Shown here: positions 23,463 through 36,968 of the stretch, piece after piece
How positions within the stretch are numbered: the stretch's first letter is position 1
How the letters are laid out: the number at the start of each line of letters is the position of its first letter
Assembly (NCBI RefSeq): GCF_008831285.2
Contig: NC_045141.1
Location: 19,278,848-19,342,847 of the forward strand
Length of the DNA stretch: 64,000 nucleotides
Direction of reading: 5' to 3'
From: Nymphaea colorata
Lineage: Eukaryota; Streptophyta; Magnoliopsida; Nymphaeales; Nymphaeaceae
Position numbers and translations under genes: made by a program
Notes under the pieces: generated by a model
Told to the model about the DNA's origin: nothing
Databases searched by the model: none
What the model saw: only the letters and a program-made list of their open reading frames with translations

Positions 23463-26400
23463 TCAGTCAGTAAGCTTAAGCTCGTGAAATGATGAACATA
23501 CAGAAACTTGTGGTGAATTACCCCCTTGAACTTCCAGAATATTTGGAGAATCTGATGGTGTTGCCTTCAAAAGCTTTGCCGTACAGTGCTTGGCTATGTC
23601 ATCAGCATAAATCACATCTTCTATCAAGGAGACAATATTGTATGCCAGACTCTCCAAGACTCTAGAGTAGCTCTCAAGAACTGCTTGCCCAACATCCTAC
23701 AAAATGGAACGCAGAAAGTCAGTGAGAGTCAATGAATGTCAGATACAATGGCAAACTGGCAACTATCAAGAAAATAAATCATTGGTTTAAGTCCCAGAAG
23801 TGATGGTATTTAAAAGAAAATATTCAACTCACTCTGCCCAGTGCTGGTGAACTGTCATTGGTTTGAGTCCCAGAACTGATGGTATTTAAAAGAAAATATT
23901 CAACTCACTCTGCCCAACGCTAGCATGGTGAACTGTGTGGTACAGCATCAGACAGTCCTCTAGGGATAATTATTAAATCAAGGCGAAATATTTTGAGTGG
24001 TCAGTTTCAGTTGATTGTCATTTATGAAACAAATCAGTCAAGTAACGGGTGTTTAAGCACGAGAAGAGTCAAGGTTCACTGCTTTCTCTGGAGAACAGGC
24101 CTGAAGTTCACACAGCTGGACAAGTGCCGCTTATAGACTTAAGATGAATCTATTTGGTGCAATCCAACAACCAGAGCCACATGAGACAGTAACTAATAGC
24201 TACACAGCAACATTGTAATAAATCTAAAGAATGATGTGACTTCATTACCTTATTGTACTGGATCTTGCTTGTGTCCAAACTTGTCTGAGACAGTCCAGGG
24301 CATCTCTGCTTCAAGCAAAGAAGCAAGCTCTTAGCCCTGTCAATGAGCATCTCCATTTTATCTCCATCAACCATTAAATCTTTCACCATATCCCAAGAAG
24401 ATTTAGAATAAGTCAGAGAACCTTTACGCTTCCATACATATATTGAAGCCTCAACTTTGTTCGCAATGTCCAGAGCATTGTGATCGGATGATAAATCAAC
24501 ACAACCAAGAATATGACCAGGGGAGAAATGATCTGGATCCGTAATGTGTTTGTAGATAAATTCACCCAATGTGGCTTTCCCAGTCTGCACACATGTCAAG
24601 AGCATGAGTGCATGTTACAAGACCAACACTTGTTCAAACAGTCTTGTTAAGAATCCAGCTAATTCACAAATTCCGAAAAAGTAAGTTACAAATGTGGCAA
24701 AGAATAGGTCATCTACTTCTATTCTGATCATTCATACAGCACAAGTATCTTTATTCTCATCATTCTAAAATAAGTCCTGCATTTTTGTTTCTCATCATAC
24801 AGCACAAGTAGCAATCTACACGTACAAAAGAACAAACCTTCGGTAGAGTCTCCAGATATGATTCAGGAACTTCCATATCAGAAAGAATGCTACTGTTGGT
24901 GGTCATGGCAGCTTTAAGAATTTGGTTTGCACAGTCACGTTTGTGTTGCAACTGCTTCCTTGATTTCTCTGAGAGGCCACGAGGAGGAACTCTTGGAGTT
25001 GGGAGCCACCATTTCTCCTCTTGTCTAGGAGTCATTTGCCCTGTCTCATGATAAGATGGCACACTTGCTTGATCTACATACCAAAACTCTGCATTGCTAA
25101 AACTATCCAAGATATCCTGCTTAAGAAAAAGAAATTAGAAATTAAACATACATGTGTGTGTGTTGTGTGCATATAGCATCTGCATTATGAAATCAAGCAA
25201 TATAAATGTATCGTAGAACTGAAGTTGAATTATTGACTCATTTTGAGACCATGTATGCCTTTAGAATTTCAAACCATTTTCAGCAAGAATATGGAGTGAA
25301 TGTGGCTTACAAGAAGCATTGTATCCAGTTTTTGAAGTGCAGGAAGATGCATCAGAATATCTGATCTAGGTCGACTGGTCATCACCTTCAAGAGAAATAC
25401 AACTCTGTGATGAGAATACAGTTTTGTAAACATTTGTTGATGGAAGTTCTTGAAAACTAGTTCTGCAACTTACTACCTCTTGTTTTTTGCCATCTGGAAG
25501 ATCTTGCCAGTCAGGAACAAATTCAACTATGTAGTCACAAACTGACAGGAGGCATTCCATCTCTCTTTTCCACATCAACCTCTTCTCAAGATTTAGAGGT
25601 TCCAACCTGTAGAGTTGCCCAAAAGCAGTTGCTGTACAGAACAAAATTCATAGTTACTCTATACTTCCGGAAAAGGTATATGAAAAGTATACAATGCAAT
25701 GTAAGCAATATGGAGGGAAATGTTGAGTAATGGAGTTGTCAGGCTACCATATTCAAGCACATCATCTTTATAAATATGCATCAAACGGAATGCAGTCTGC
25801 ATAAGAAAAAAATAATTTTGATGCCAAAACAGGGTTTAGAGGCTTTTTTGCTGTTAATAACCGATCTCACTTATCAGTTGAGCTTCAAATGGCTCTAAGC
25901 GAACCTACAGTAATCAAATGCTCAAGTGGCTAATGTCCTAATTGAAATCTAAAATCAAAGAGTTTTAAGTCTACAAACAACATGTTAGCTTAGCAACTTA
26001 AGCAACTAGTACAAGCAGCAGGAGCTTGAATTTGCCATCTTCCTGTGAAGTTGTTTCAGAAGAAGAAAAATGCAATCCTTAAGAAGCAGAAGAGAGTTTG
26101 ACGGCTAGACCAGAAAGATTGGTGATGGCATTTGAAATGGCCACAGCTGTGCAGACTCCTTTCCCACCACCTGACATGTCCTCTCCAAGCAGCAGTTTCG
26201 CGAACCTTTCTTTCATCAAGTCATATTTCTCTTCTTCTGGAGCCACAAACATAAACAGTAATATTTAAGAATAATATACAACACATAGAACTGAAATGCA
26301 TGACTATGGCCTCCCATGGCGGAGACAGGAAACTTAGGCTGAGGGGTACTAATTTAAGAACACTCATATCTTTAAGGGCACCTCTATATATAAATAAGCA

Positions 26401-27869
26401 AAAAAACTGAACGCGTTATATGACAATAAAGAACTTTTATGGGGCTGATGTCAGCTGCCTACATTTGGCTCCATCACCAATGGCCTCTAGGAGTACCTGC
26501 ACAAAGCTAATCAGTTGTGCTCAAGTTCCATTTGATTCAAAGAGTTCATCAAGTTTAACAGATATTTTCCTGTGAAGTTCTGTTATTGATAGCAAATTAA
26601 ACAGGTAAACTAGTACAATTTTTTGGCAAATTTTACACAACTAGAACTACCTGCACAAAGCTAGTGCTTCAATGACAAATAAAAGGGAATGCTACAAAAT
26701 CTTCTAAACTAACAACCATCAAACATCCAAGAGTTGTTTAGCAAATATTGTGAAAGCAAATAATGAAACGTAAGCAAAAAAAAAAAAAAGGAAAAAAGAC
26801 TAAGCATTTAACTTTGATGTTTGAATCACAAGAGAAGCACATAACTTGCAAGCACATAACTTGCAAAAATTACCGATGTAGGAAATAGACAAACACAGAA
26901 TATTATTTTACTGGACTTTTAACTTATGATGTCTGGAAGGAAGAAAATTTGTCCCATCAATGAAGGTCAGATGTTAATATCTGGTAGACTGGCATGTAAC
27001 AGCACTTGGGGATAAAAATTTTAGTCAGTCAATTTTCTTGAATTTTTTCTCCTTTGGATTGTCTCACTGTAAAATGATCATGCGAAGTAATGCAGTAATA
27101 ATAAATCAGCTAAACGAGATAAGCTAAATTTCAATATGCTTTGTTCACAACATTTAAAAATAGAAGCTACTTGAGCAGAGACCAGTTGCCATAACAGTGT
27201 CTGAGGATGAAACTTTTCTATTTTGCAAAGTTAATATTTTTGATAACTGCAGGGCGATCAGGTAATATCCTAGAAATAAACAAAAAGCTCTTATTATTAT
27301 AATTTACATGAACATAAAAGATCAACCTAACTCTTCAGAAATATTCTCAGGACAATGAGAAATCACACTAACTCCTTCAAAATATTTCTTAGAAATACAC
27401 TGTTTTCAATATTAGTTTATTTTACACTAGGAAACTTCTTTCAAGAACATCATTATCCAGAAGTCCAGTAGCACGACAAATCTTAAGTCCTAGACTAGCG
27501 AGCCAGAATCACCAAGTTATGAAAAACTAGAGAAGGTATATGGAAATATGTTTTACCAAAGTAATCAGCTTGTCGTTCACTATATTTTTCATCCAAGACA
27601 CGTTCTCTTAGCTTCATAGACATTCTCATCAAGCTGGCTCCTCCCCTGCTGGCAGACCTACGATTTGGCCAGGCTAGCCAAGGAGATCGGTCGGGACTGC
27701 TGATATCGTCATTAGTGAATGTGGAGGTTGAAGTTTGTGAATTTGTTCTGCTGTATCCATAAGCCTCAGAACTCAGCACCGAAAATCCACTATCAGTATT
27801 CAAACGATCAAGCTTTTCCCCTTCAGCAATATCATAATCTTGTTGATAATTCTCCTCCAAAGACGCCAT
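23463..27869 (-). CDS. ROPGEF: RopGEF, PRONE-domain guanine nucleotide exchange factor
   Basis: RopGEFs load GTP onto plant Rop/RAC GTPases at the plasma membrane, often downstream of receptor kinases in polar growth. Seven coding exons on the minus strand (27557-27869, 26111-26236, 25477-25631, 25311-25385, 24838-25116, 24249-24584, 23463-23696) join in phase to 505 aa. Residues 1-104 are a variable Ser/Thr-rich tail with a basic patch (NRRSASRGG). The PRONE domain runs from about 105 to 480: [55 protein letters not shown], the double Trp at 259-260 in EEKWWLP, and [20 protein letters not shown]. The C-terminal tail is short and Ser-rich, so the regulatory tail is modest. The start follows a UTR acceptor at 27902; a GTG-initiated extension upstream is intron. 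The exact family member cannot be decided. Confidence 0.93.
23780..23936. repeat. 76-bp imperfect tandem duplication in RopGEF intron
   Basis: Two adjacent copies begin at 23780 and 23856. Each contains CATTGGTTT and the block GATGGTATTTAAAAGAAAA. The second copy has a small insertion near its end. It lies in the last intron of RopGEF and is non-coding. Confidence 0.85.
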
Positions 27870-27901
27870 CTTAATCCCCGGACTTGATCTGTATAATGTA
27901 G

Positions 27902-29490
27902 CCTGAAATTTGTACACCAAATTCCCAAGAAATCCAATTATTAGAATAGTTAGTGGTTCTCAGAGATCCCTTTTCTCTTTTCTAACATAACCACAAGGAT
28001 AGAAGACGAGTAACATGGTTTCCAAGTTAGCGAGTCATGAAAAACAACCAAGAAAGAAAAAAGAATCTGACATGAACAAGCCGATCAGATGCAGGCTTCT
28101 AAAGAGCGAACTTGCTAAAGGGCTTAAATGAAGTTAGAGACACCAGGGACCATCAGTTACAGACAAATAGATGATTCGTATCTGCAAGTTTATGCCATAA
28201 ATATTTTTAGTCTACACTAGCTGCAGGCCATGAATGAGTATGCTTCAGACAGATACTTCGATTTTCCTCCAAGCTTTTCACAGTATCTAAAACCGCACAA
28301 CGAATTGCCAGAATAGCAGTACACTTTACATTTCTGGATCGCTCAAACTTTCCGAAATCAAGCAAACAAATCGTGCAAAGAAGATGAAATTACTTTCTCT
28401 TCTTCTTACGATAAAGTGCTACAGTACAAAGTGGCACCTTGTCCACAACATCCCAGAATCGGGCAAGGAAAAAGGGAGAAATTAACAAATTACTCAATAA
28501 GACCTCAATGCTAATCTCTCTACGTTCATGACCAGCATGCATAACATTTAAGGAAAACCAAAGTTTGCTTAAAGAACTTGAGAGGCAGATCTTAACATGC
28601 TCAGCGAGGCTTAGAAATTATGATGGCGCGAATCAACAATCTGAGCTTCCAAAGAAAGTGAATTCTCTGAAGTTTCACCACATTTAAGAAATACCAAATA
28701 AAACTCTTGCAAGACCCACAAATCTATTACCATGGCGGTATCAACAACCCTGATCTTCTACCGAGAGAACGCAACCTTCTCAAAAACATCACATTTCAAG
28801 AGTACCAAACAGAACTCCCGGTCCTTTTCGGCTAGAAGAAAACTTTGAGCAACCAACTTCGTCATTCCAAACATGCAGACATAAAAAGGGGGGAATTTGG
28901 AGGGAAACACAAGGGTTCTGAAGGCTCAAAAGAAAGAACTACTGAGAATAAGATAGTTAAATTTGAAAAAAAAAAAAAAGATGTCACTTTCCTTTGCGCC
29001 CTTTACCTTTCTATATCAAGTTCAAATTCGAACAGCGACCAGTGACCATCCCCACCTTCTTTCCCAATAAAAGCAATCACGAACAAGTATCCTTTTTCTT
29101 TATTTTTCTTCTTTTTCCTTCCTCTTTGCCCTCCCCTTCTTCTTCCTCTACAGCAAAGGACTATAAACTAGCCGTTGGTGCATATCGCAACAGCAAGTAT
29201 TTTTCACCCTACCTTTCTCTTTCTCAGCCTTCAATGAACCGAAAGGTCGCAACGTAAAAGAAAAGAAATTTAGCCGTTGAAGGAGTAATGAAATGCCAGA
29301 GAGCTTGAGCTTAAGCACTCGAGAATCCTCTTTGCAGGCACCAAGTGAGAGAGCTCGCCAACGGTCAATAGACGCTAGACTTAGCCGTTAGATTCAGCGG
29401 GAAGACATAAACCTTAGTTGGCCATTCTGTAGCCCGCCATTGAATTCGCAGAGAAATGTAGAGAGAAAGAGAGAGAGAGAGGGAGGGAGG
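27902..29490 (-). promoter_or_regulatory. Probable RopGEF 5'UTR intron and leader
   Basis: The coding first exon is preceded by a clean acceptor (AAATTTCAG at 27903-27911), so a 5'UTR intron is likely. A GA/CT-rich tract at 29455-29490 and TATA-poor DNA mark the probable transcription start area near 29.4-29.5 kb. The upstream donor was not fixed. Confidence 0.4.
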
Positions 29491-31446
29491 AGGGACAAGA
29501 AGAGAGTGGCGGAATCCAGGGAGTGGCCGGGCCATATGGGAGGAAAGCCTTGGCGGGACCTACCAGTCGTATTAGGGTTTTTCCTTTTTTTTTCTTTTTC
29601 TGTTTAACAGCTTTTAATTTCTAGCTGTTATTGACTTTTGCGGCCTCGCCATATTGTACAATTATGAACGAAAAATTACCCAATTGCACTCGCAGAAGGT
29701 CCGCAATAAATGGGTACAGGTAAGGGCAAGCTAAAGTAAGGACAGAAGTGTAATTTTATGACTGATTTCCTGCCGCCGTCTGTGAGTCATGGGCCCGGAC
29801 CTACTCTCCTTCACAGGCGCCGCTGTTAACGGGGCCTTTTTTAGTCGTTACTTGAGTTTATCCCTTTTAGCTAAAAAAATAATTAATTAACTAATTAATA
29901 GAATTAGTTAAATAAATAAATGTCCACCCTATTGGCTTCTGATTTTATATGAATTATGAATTCATGAAAAAAGTCCTAATTTAGAAAAAATAATTAAGCG
30001 TTATATCTTATATTGTGTGATTTTGATGCTTATTAATATGTTATGGGTGGTTGGTTGGTCCCGAATCAAGATCTGCAGAAAGGAGTTTTGGACTTTTGGT
30101 GACGTTTAAAGTGCGCTGTCTATTGTCTTGCCTTTTTCTTACTGGAGGTAAGTGGGGCTTTGGATATTTGAACTCTTTGACCTATTTCAAATTGATGACG
30201 CTGAACCCACTCCTTATTTTGAGTTTCCAATCCAAATTAGATAGATCTAAAATGGCTAAGTGGATTTGGAGGAGTAACAGATTACCAATCGAAAGCTTAT
30301 CTATTATGGCAATAGACCAATTATTGACCAAGCCTATTGCCCATCTCCATAAATCTAATGAATGAACCAAAAAATTACCTTTGCAATCAAGTTTAACACA
30401 ATCTGGTTGCCATTTTATGGGTTCAGTTCCAAGTGCTTGTGTGTGTGTGTGTTTTTTTTTTGTCTACTTCCATTTGAAAAATAGACAAGTTGCATTTATG
30501 TATGTATATATAAAAGAAAGAGAGTTTTCTATACATGCACGCAATATTCCACGTTTAGCCTTTAACGCAGTAAATATTAACGGTTTGAAAGTTATTAATG
30601 TCTGCAAAGAATTACAAATCATGCACGCCTACTAAGTGTTTGCCGGCCCTGAATAGTATATAAATAAATGTCAAGAACTCTGCAATTAATTAATGCCCAT
30701 AAAGTAAAGCTCTACGCAGACATGCTACACTCGGATACAAAGAAATTATCGAGACGATGGGAAGTTAATGTTCCTAAAGAAGTTGAACTTCTCTACGCCT
30801 ATGGTGAAGGAATTTATCAAGCATATATATATTTTGAGTTATGCAAGAAATCAGAGGTAAAGATTGGACCAAGAAATCAAAGCTGGTATAAGCCTATTTT
30901 ATATTTTTTAATAAAAACACTTAAAAATATTTTAAATTTAATACTCTAAGTGGACGAGCCCACGGAAAAGCTGATGACAGAAATCGGCAGGGTTTTGCAG
31001 TAAAGGGAGTGGACAAAAGCCTGTAAGCAATGAGGAAGCGACTTTATATCGATTCTGGCACCGCATACAAAATAAATAAAAGGAATTGAATGTTGGTTGA
31101 AACTGCAGCTCGTCTTTTCTATCTGTGCACGTCAGGAGGAGGATTGAAGAGCACTCCCGAAAGCATTTATTAAATGTCAATGCCTCTCTCTTCATTATTG
31201 TCTTTGAAAACAAAAGACCACGGTAAGCAGAAGACACAACACTTCTCTCTCTCTTTCTTTCTCTGATACAAAGATTTACTGTTGATATTTTTATTTGCCC
31301 CGAGAAGATAATCTGCTGTTCTGATCTTTAATATCTGTCAGGAATGCCGAGATTAAACCGAACATGGTGTTAGATTTGCATGAGAAACATTATCTTCTAA
31401 GGCTCCTAAGGAACTGTGCTATATAATGTAATCTAAGACTTAAAAA

Positions 31447-31524
31447 TTACAAGTTCTTCGGTTTTGCATCAGATAAGCTCTTTTCTAATTCCAGTTATCT
31501 GATGCAAAACCGAAGAACTTGTAA
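31447..31524. repeat. Perfect 30-bp inverted repeat with 18-nt loop
   Basis: Arm 31447-31476 and arm 31495-31524 are exact reverse complements; for example AAGTTCTTCGG in the first pairs with CCGAAGAACTT in the second. The 18-nt spacer is pyrimidine-rich. Pairing stops at both borders. The transcript of either strand would form a 30-bp perfect stem. No coding frame is involved. Confidence 0.95.
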
Positions 31525-34500
31525 CGAATGGAAGGCAAGATCCCAATTACAGTTTTTTTCCTTTTCTGTCTAAAGGATTTGTAGATGAACAGTAGATGAG
31601 TAGATGGAATGGTTCAAGGACAAATAGAATCCATGGTGAAGGGGAACACAAATTCCAGTTGTTAGATGTTGTGTCAATTAAATAATGGGAAGGGGAGATC
31701 TCGGTGACAACGTGTTCAGATCTCGGGCATTAAATTTTTCTTTGTCTTCACGTTGGCAGAAGCTTGTTCATGGAAGATGATAAAGATTCCAAATGAGAGA
31801 AGAATCGTGGTGATCATCAGTGCTTCCCATTTTCTCTCTCTCTCTCTCATTTTTCATGCATGTCGGTGGTTGCATTGAATAACACCAGTGTCAATGATTA
31901 GAACCAAGCTCTCTTTCTCTCTCTCCCCATGTTGGTTCCATTAATTGGGTTGAAGCTTGCACGTTCTCATATCCTAAGCCACAGAATTGAAGATTTTCGA
32001 TATTCTTCGGTATGTGGAGTACTCGGACATAAAATATCATATCAGTATAAAAGAATAAGGAAACTGGCTAGTTTAAAAAATATATATGGACGGATATATA
32101 TTCTCCCAAAGAAGAAGTCATGAACTCATGATTGGTATCAAAATAAAAGCATGGGAGTACGAATCAGATGAAGGAAACATTTAAAATCTGATAATTAATG
32201 GTTTAATTGTCGATCGAGAAGTGGAGAAGAAAAGAGGAAGAAGATGGTAATGCTTTTATGACAAAGGGTGAGCTTATCCGTTCACGTGAATCCTCACGGT
32301 GAACTCTTCCAAGAGGACGTGATCGAATGCCATGTACTGTTAAATTTCAACCATACAGACGGAGATGGCTTTTTGCCTGCCTTGATTGGACGTCCCAGAG
32401 AAAAGGGACCTCAACTCATTTCAGCTCGGACCTACTTTGGCATGGGATGCATGTGCCCTGCACCACCTCCGGACGTCGATTTCACAATCTTATTCACAAG
32501 AACGGAGAGAAAGATGATTGCATCATGTTAGCAGCAGGAGAGTGGCTGGTAGGCGGACCGTCTCCATTTCGAATCTTCATCGATATGCAAAGTTAAATTC
32601 TAGTGGCGTGTGTTACTTGAGGTATCGAAAGCAAACATACATCCAAAGGGAATGGAGAAAGAGTAAGGATTTCATCCTTATTGTTGGACGGTAGAACAAA
32701 ATATTTCTCCTACTCACCCAATGAACTTAGATCCTATTAAATCTAATCAAGTGATCTGATTTTGATCCCGAAGTTCCAAACAAAGTCGAACAAGGTAGTG
32801 TTGAATGCGAAACCGATGTATATGTTTTGGTACTGGACCCATCGAAAGGTTGTTAACATTAAATACTCTATCTACACGTGAAACTTTTTTTTTGGATCTG
32901 GATTTTGATTTGAATCCGAAGTATACCTCAATGAATGTAATTATTCCAATTTAATCTGATTGTATATGGTTCATCCCCCGGCATATAATTTTTCGCAAGC
33001 ACAAAGTGTACTTTCTGTGGGTTCAAAAGTATTCCGTCTGAAAAACAACTCATCATATATCATTTTTTTTTATTTAATTTCTCTTCTAATAGGAAAGAAG
33101 TTTGGTCGAAATGAATTAAAATGTTTCTTCTATAATTGATCAATAATATATATGTATATGTAAGCATTTTTGAATCATGTGGATTTGTACTTTCTCCTAA
33201 ACAAAGGCATGCTTGGGCCAACAAATCCTACTCAATGAAGGGAATTGGACTCACCATCTATTTTCATTGCCGTTCGATAGTTAAACCTGAGAGAGCCAAT
33301 GCCCTGCATCTCTATCTGACCAATTAATATTGGAGTACAAACTATTCAATTCATTTGTATCTCTAGTCACATGACAATGAATTGTGTTCCAAAAGGTGGC
33401 TAGTTTTGTGTCTCATCAACACTCACTAGTTGTTTTTTCAACTAAAACATCACTAACTTTGGTTGAGTTGGCAGGCCGGTAAAAACCCAATTGTCAATTT
33501 GATTTTCGTGGGCGCTACTTCTATAGACTGCAAATGGTGAATGTACAACACTCTTTTTACAAGCATTCTGCAGCTCCCAAGGAAGGAAAGAGGGGTTGGG
33601 GTGGCTTTTAGAAGCTTCCGGCTCCACCTCCCCTACCCTTGAAAGTCTTGGCTGATACTTGACATGGTTTAAGACAAAGGATCGATGCTGCAACTTGACC
33701 ATCTAAGCTTTGCCACACACTTTCTGCAACATAGTGAGGTCGGCCGATTCAACCGAGTCCCTTATTCATTGAAGTAATCTATATTGATCTTGTTCAGACC
33801 AGACCAAGCCACGGCTTGTTTCTGTGGCGATGACACGCAGCACTAAAACATATGAACTAATATACTTAATTTGGTGACATGCATAGGCATTTGTTCTATT
33901 TCAGATATTTTCTGCATATTTTGGAGCATGATTCCGCAGATGAGGACAAAGATCTGAATACTCTAGTTGGCCTTTGGGCGCACCATCTTCAAGTTGTTCT
34001 CCATTAATAGTTTCAGGTCGAGCAAGGAACGTGCTGAGTGGAATCAAGGTATGTCCTGTCTGTATGACAGCCAAAGCCTGCCCCACTACACCAACTTCTT
34101 TGGATCCAACACTTTCTTATATTCTTACTCGAAACTTCTTCTTGAATTATGAAGCTAGCTTCCAAAAGAGAGGAAAGTTGGAAAAGCTCAATCAGTAAAG
34201 GACTAAGGAGTTGCCTTCTATGTGAAGGACCCCAGCTCCAATATGACTTGTGTTTTCAATTGGTCCTTTTTTCTTGTAAAGTTATTTGTTTCAAGGTCTT
34301 ATCGCATACTTACGTATCTCTATTTTTAACAGTATGTCATGTCAAAAGTTCGAACCGGACGGGCGCCACCTCTTCATAAGCCAAAGCAGGTCCTCACCTT
34401 GGGGGCAGGAAAAGGAGCCATGTGGCTTTTTTCGCTTTGGTTTATAAGAAAGCTCTAAACATTAACATCTTTCATCTGTGGTTTTCTGCTTTTGCTTGAT

Positions 34501-34958
34501 ACCATTATCCATGCACTTTAAATTATTTCCCTCCAACAACACGTTATGGGTTAGAAATTACCAAAGTGTGCCTGTCGGCTAAATGGAAGACTATAAGGGC
34601 AGAAGTCGTATAGGTCAAAAAATATTCATGAAAATGTCTCTCAAGTTATACTATAGGGTCATTTGGTAACACATTGTTGCTGTCTCATGAATTTGCCTTA
34701 AAAAAAAAATAAAGCAGATTGATGTTATATTATTTGCCTCATTTTTTTTAGGCAGGTTTAGGTTTATGAGATAGTAACAAAAGCAATTAGGAACATGAAT
34801 TTTCTTACTATGCGAAATCAACCTCAGAATTTTCACCTTGAAAATCACGACTTTGCACTTCATAGTATTTTTGTGATGTTTTCTTTGGCGGCTTCTTTTT
34901 TTTTTTTCCTTTCACTTGTGACTTTTGTGCTATAGATTCACATTTTTTGCCTTGTAGC

Positions 34959-35050
34959 ATAATTATAGAATGCCAACAATTCAAATCAAACGAAGAAGCT
35001 ACATATAATTATGGAATGCTAACAATTCAAATCAAACGAAGAAGCTACAT
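34959..35050. repeat. 46-bp tandem duplication
   Basis: Two adjacent copies start at 34959 and 35005, each with AACAATTCAAATCAAACGAA and GAAGCTACAT. Only two or three substitutions separate them. It is non-coding and intergenic. Confidence 0.9.
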
Positions 35051-36218
35051 ACATTGGAGGTCAGGTTAAAATGGATCTGGTCCAGTCAAAAAGACCAAAT
35101 AACCTCATAATAGAGTCGATCAATCTTGAATTAATCATCGGCAAATAGGAGCTGATCGGCTCAGGGCGCAGATGCACACACACACACAAAAGGTGTTGGC
35201 TGCACGTCTTTGTAAATAATAAGCATGTGAGCAGCAATTGGCTTAGATGCATATCATGAATTATTTGGGCCTTATCCATGTTTGTGAGCCATTAGATACA
35301 GATGCTGTCCTTGATTGGCTCTAGATGATAAAAATGGGATTCAAATCTTCCTGTTAAGAATGCGTTTTGACTACCTTGGATCTAAGAACTAAGTTGATTT
35401 GAGACCTTGGGTACTTGGATCCAAGAATTTCAAATCCATGACTCTTAACAAGGACCTTAGATCTTGGTTTTATAGTCTTTGCATATCTAATCCATAAATC
35501 TCAAGCAGATGCTTCCTCTCTCACCCTTCAACTATAAATTCAAGGATTTGAGACATAATGGGGATCTCAAATCTATGGTTAACAAGTCTAGAAAACATGA
35601 AGTAAGGGTGGACCGTGTGTTGAATCTGACCTTGGAATTTTAAATGATGGACTTGGTAGAGTTTTTCGGCATTTTGTGTGATCATCAATGCACGTCTGTA
35701 TATAAATGATGAGATGCTTGACTCCAAACACAGACTAAATGTGCTTTAGGTGTGCTCTCACGTTCTCTTTGTCTTGACTCTCCCTCTTGGCTTGAAATTT
35801 GCTGAACTAGCAGACAGGATGAGCCCACTGAACTTTGACTCCCCTTACTTTGTTCATACAAAACTACTTAGACTCTTCATCGACAGATCTATCTTGACTT
35901 GCATGCACGTTTTTCAATTGCCGTATGGTAAGCGGCAATGTACTCAACAAGGTCAAATTCCATTCGATATTTGGTCATATTATATCATTAACATGGTATT
36001 AGAGCCCGGTCTACCTAATTCCTGTCTTCATTAACTTATTTTTGAATACCAAGTCAATTAATGGACGACTATTCTAATGTATAAGAGAATTAGCTCTTCT
36101 TCTTTGACCAATAATCCCAGTTCCTACCCAAGATAAATTCAGAAGCGAGAAGAGCGTTTCATGAGGTCTTGAGATTATTCTTTGGACTTTGAATGCCAGG
36201 ATACGTTTGTCTTACGCC

Positions 36219-36267
<49 letters not shown>
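36219..36267. repeat. (TG)n-(GA)n microsatellite
   Basis: About nine TG units are followed directly by about 15 GA units in intergenic DNA. Confidence 0.9.
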
Positions 36268-36270
<3 letters not shown>

Positions 36271-36424
36271 TCTATATTCAAATTTCAAACAGGTTGAAGA
36301 ACTTTTATGACATTTTCATTTTGGCCTCCTATATCTTTTAGGGTGTGTATGATGCCCTGGTGAAGTTCTTGAGAATAGACTTCATTTTGGAGAACTTATT
36401 CTGGGTTCCAGTTGATGGGACTCC

Positions 36425-36595
36425 TATGAGATTGTTTGGTAGTTGGAACTATTTATAAGTGTTCCATGAATCTACCTCGAAGTTTGGGGCAGATTCATAG
36501 ATCACTAGAACTAAGTATCCATTTTTGCGGTAGATTCATGATTTTTGCGGTAGATTCATGAAACACTCCATTTGTCAAACGATCCAACTGATTGT
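36425..36595. mobile_element. MITE-like element with inverted ends
   Basis: The left end GATTGTTTGGTAGTTGG, followed by TGTTCCATGAATCTACC, is mirrored on the right by GGTAGATTCATGAAACACTCC and then GTCAAACGATCC. The element is 170 bp and non-coding. Inside, a 20-bp unit (TTTTTGCGGTAGATTCATG) is directly duplicated. It resembles a small non-autonomous DNA transposon. Confidence 0.5.
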
Positions 36596-36968
36596 GTTGC
36601 TTTCTCTATTTTCAGAAAAACATGTCGGGGGTGAATCATCCCGCGGCGACTTCTCTCATGTTTGAGAGAGGGAAGCCCACTCGGGTTAGGTTCATACCCA
36701 AAAACAAAAACAAAGGAAGAAGTACAGTCCGTGATTTCTCAACCTGCAACAAAAAACAGACATGAGAGTAAGCACTTTTTAAAGGCTCGTTAAACAGTCT
36801 GTATGTTTTAGAATCCTTTGCTAAGGCGCTCACCGAGTCTTCAGCCAACAGTTGAGCTTTGGCGTCTCTGCAATGACTCTCAATCTTGTGTCCTCATAGA
36901 AAAAAAAGAGAATATAAGTCCGCAGGGGTCAGAAGACAAAAACTCTAACATCCTGGAACTTTCTAATA

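Noticed and set aside
27870-27920. GTG-initiated N-terminal extension of RopGEF
   Set aside because: It crosses the acceptor at 27903-27911 and would begin in intron sequence; the ATG at 27869 is the first in the exon.
28845-29257. Overlapping plus-strand frames opposite the RopGEF leader
   Set aside because: They are Lys/Ser-rich low-complexity translations of a leader and A/CT-rich DNA.
32268-32596. Two overlapping plus-strand frames of 87 and 89 aa
   Set aside because: Both are open in the same stretch with no homology I recognise, no splice sites and no supporting neighbour.
33442-34086. Two adjacent minus-strand frames with protein-like composition
   Set aside because: I tried to place them as a gene fragment, but no domain or exon border fits. 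They may be decayed transposon or gene DNA.
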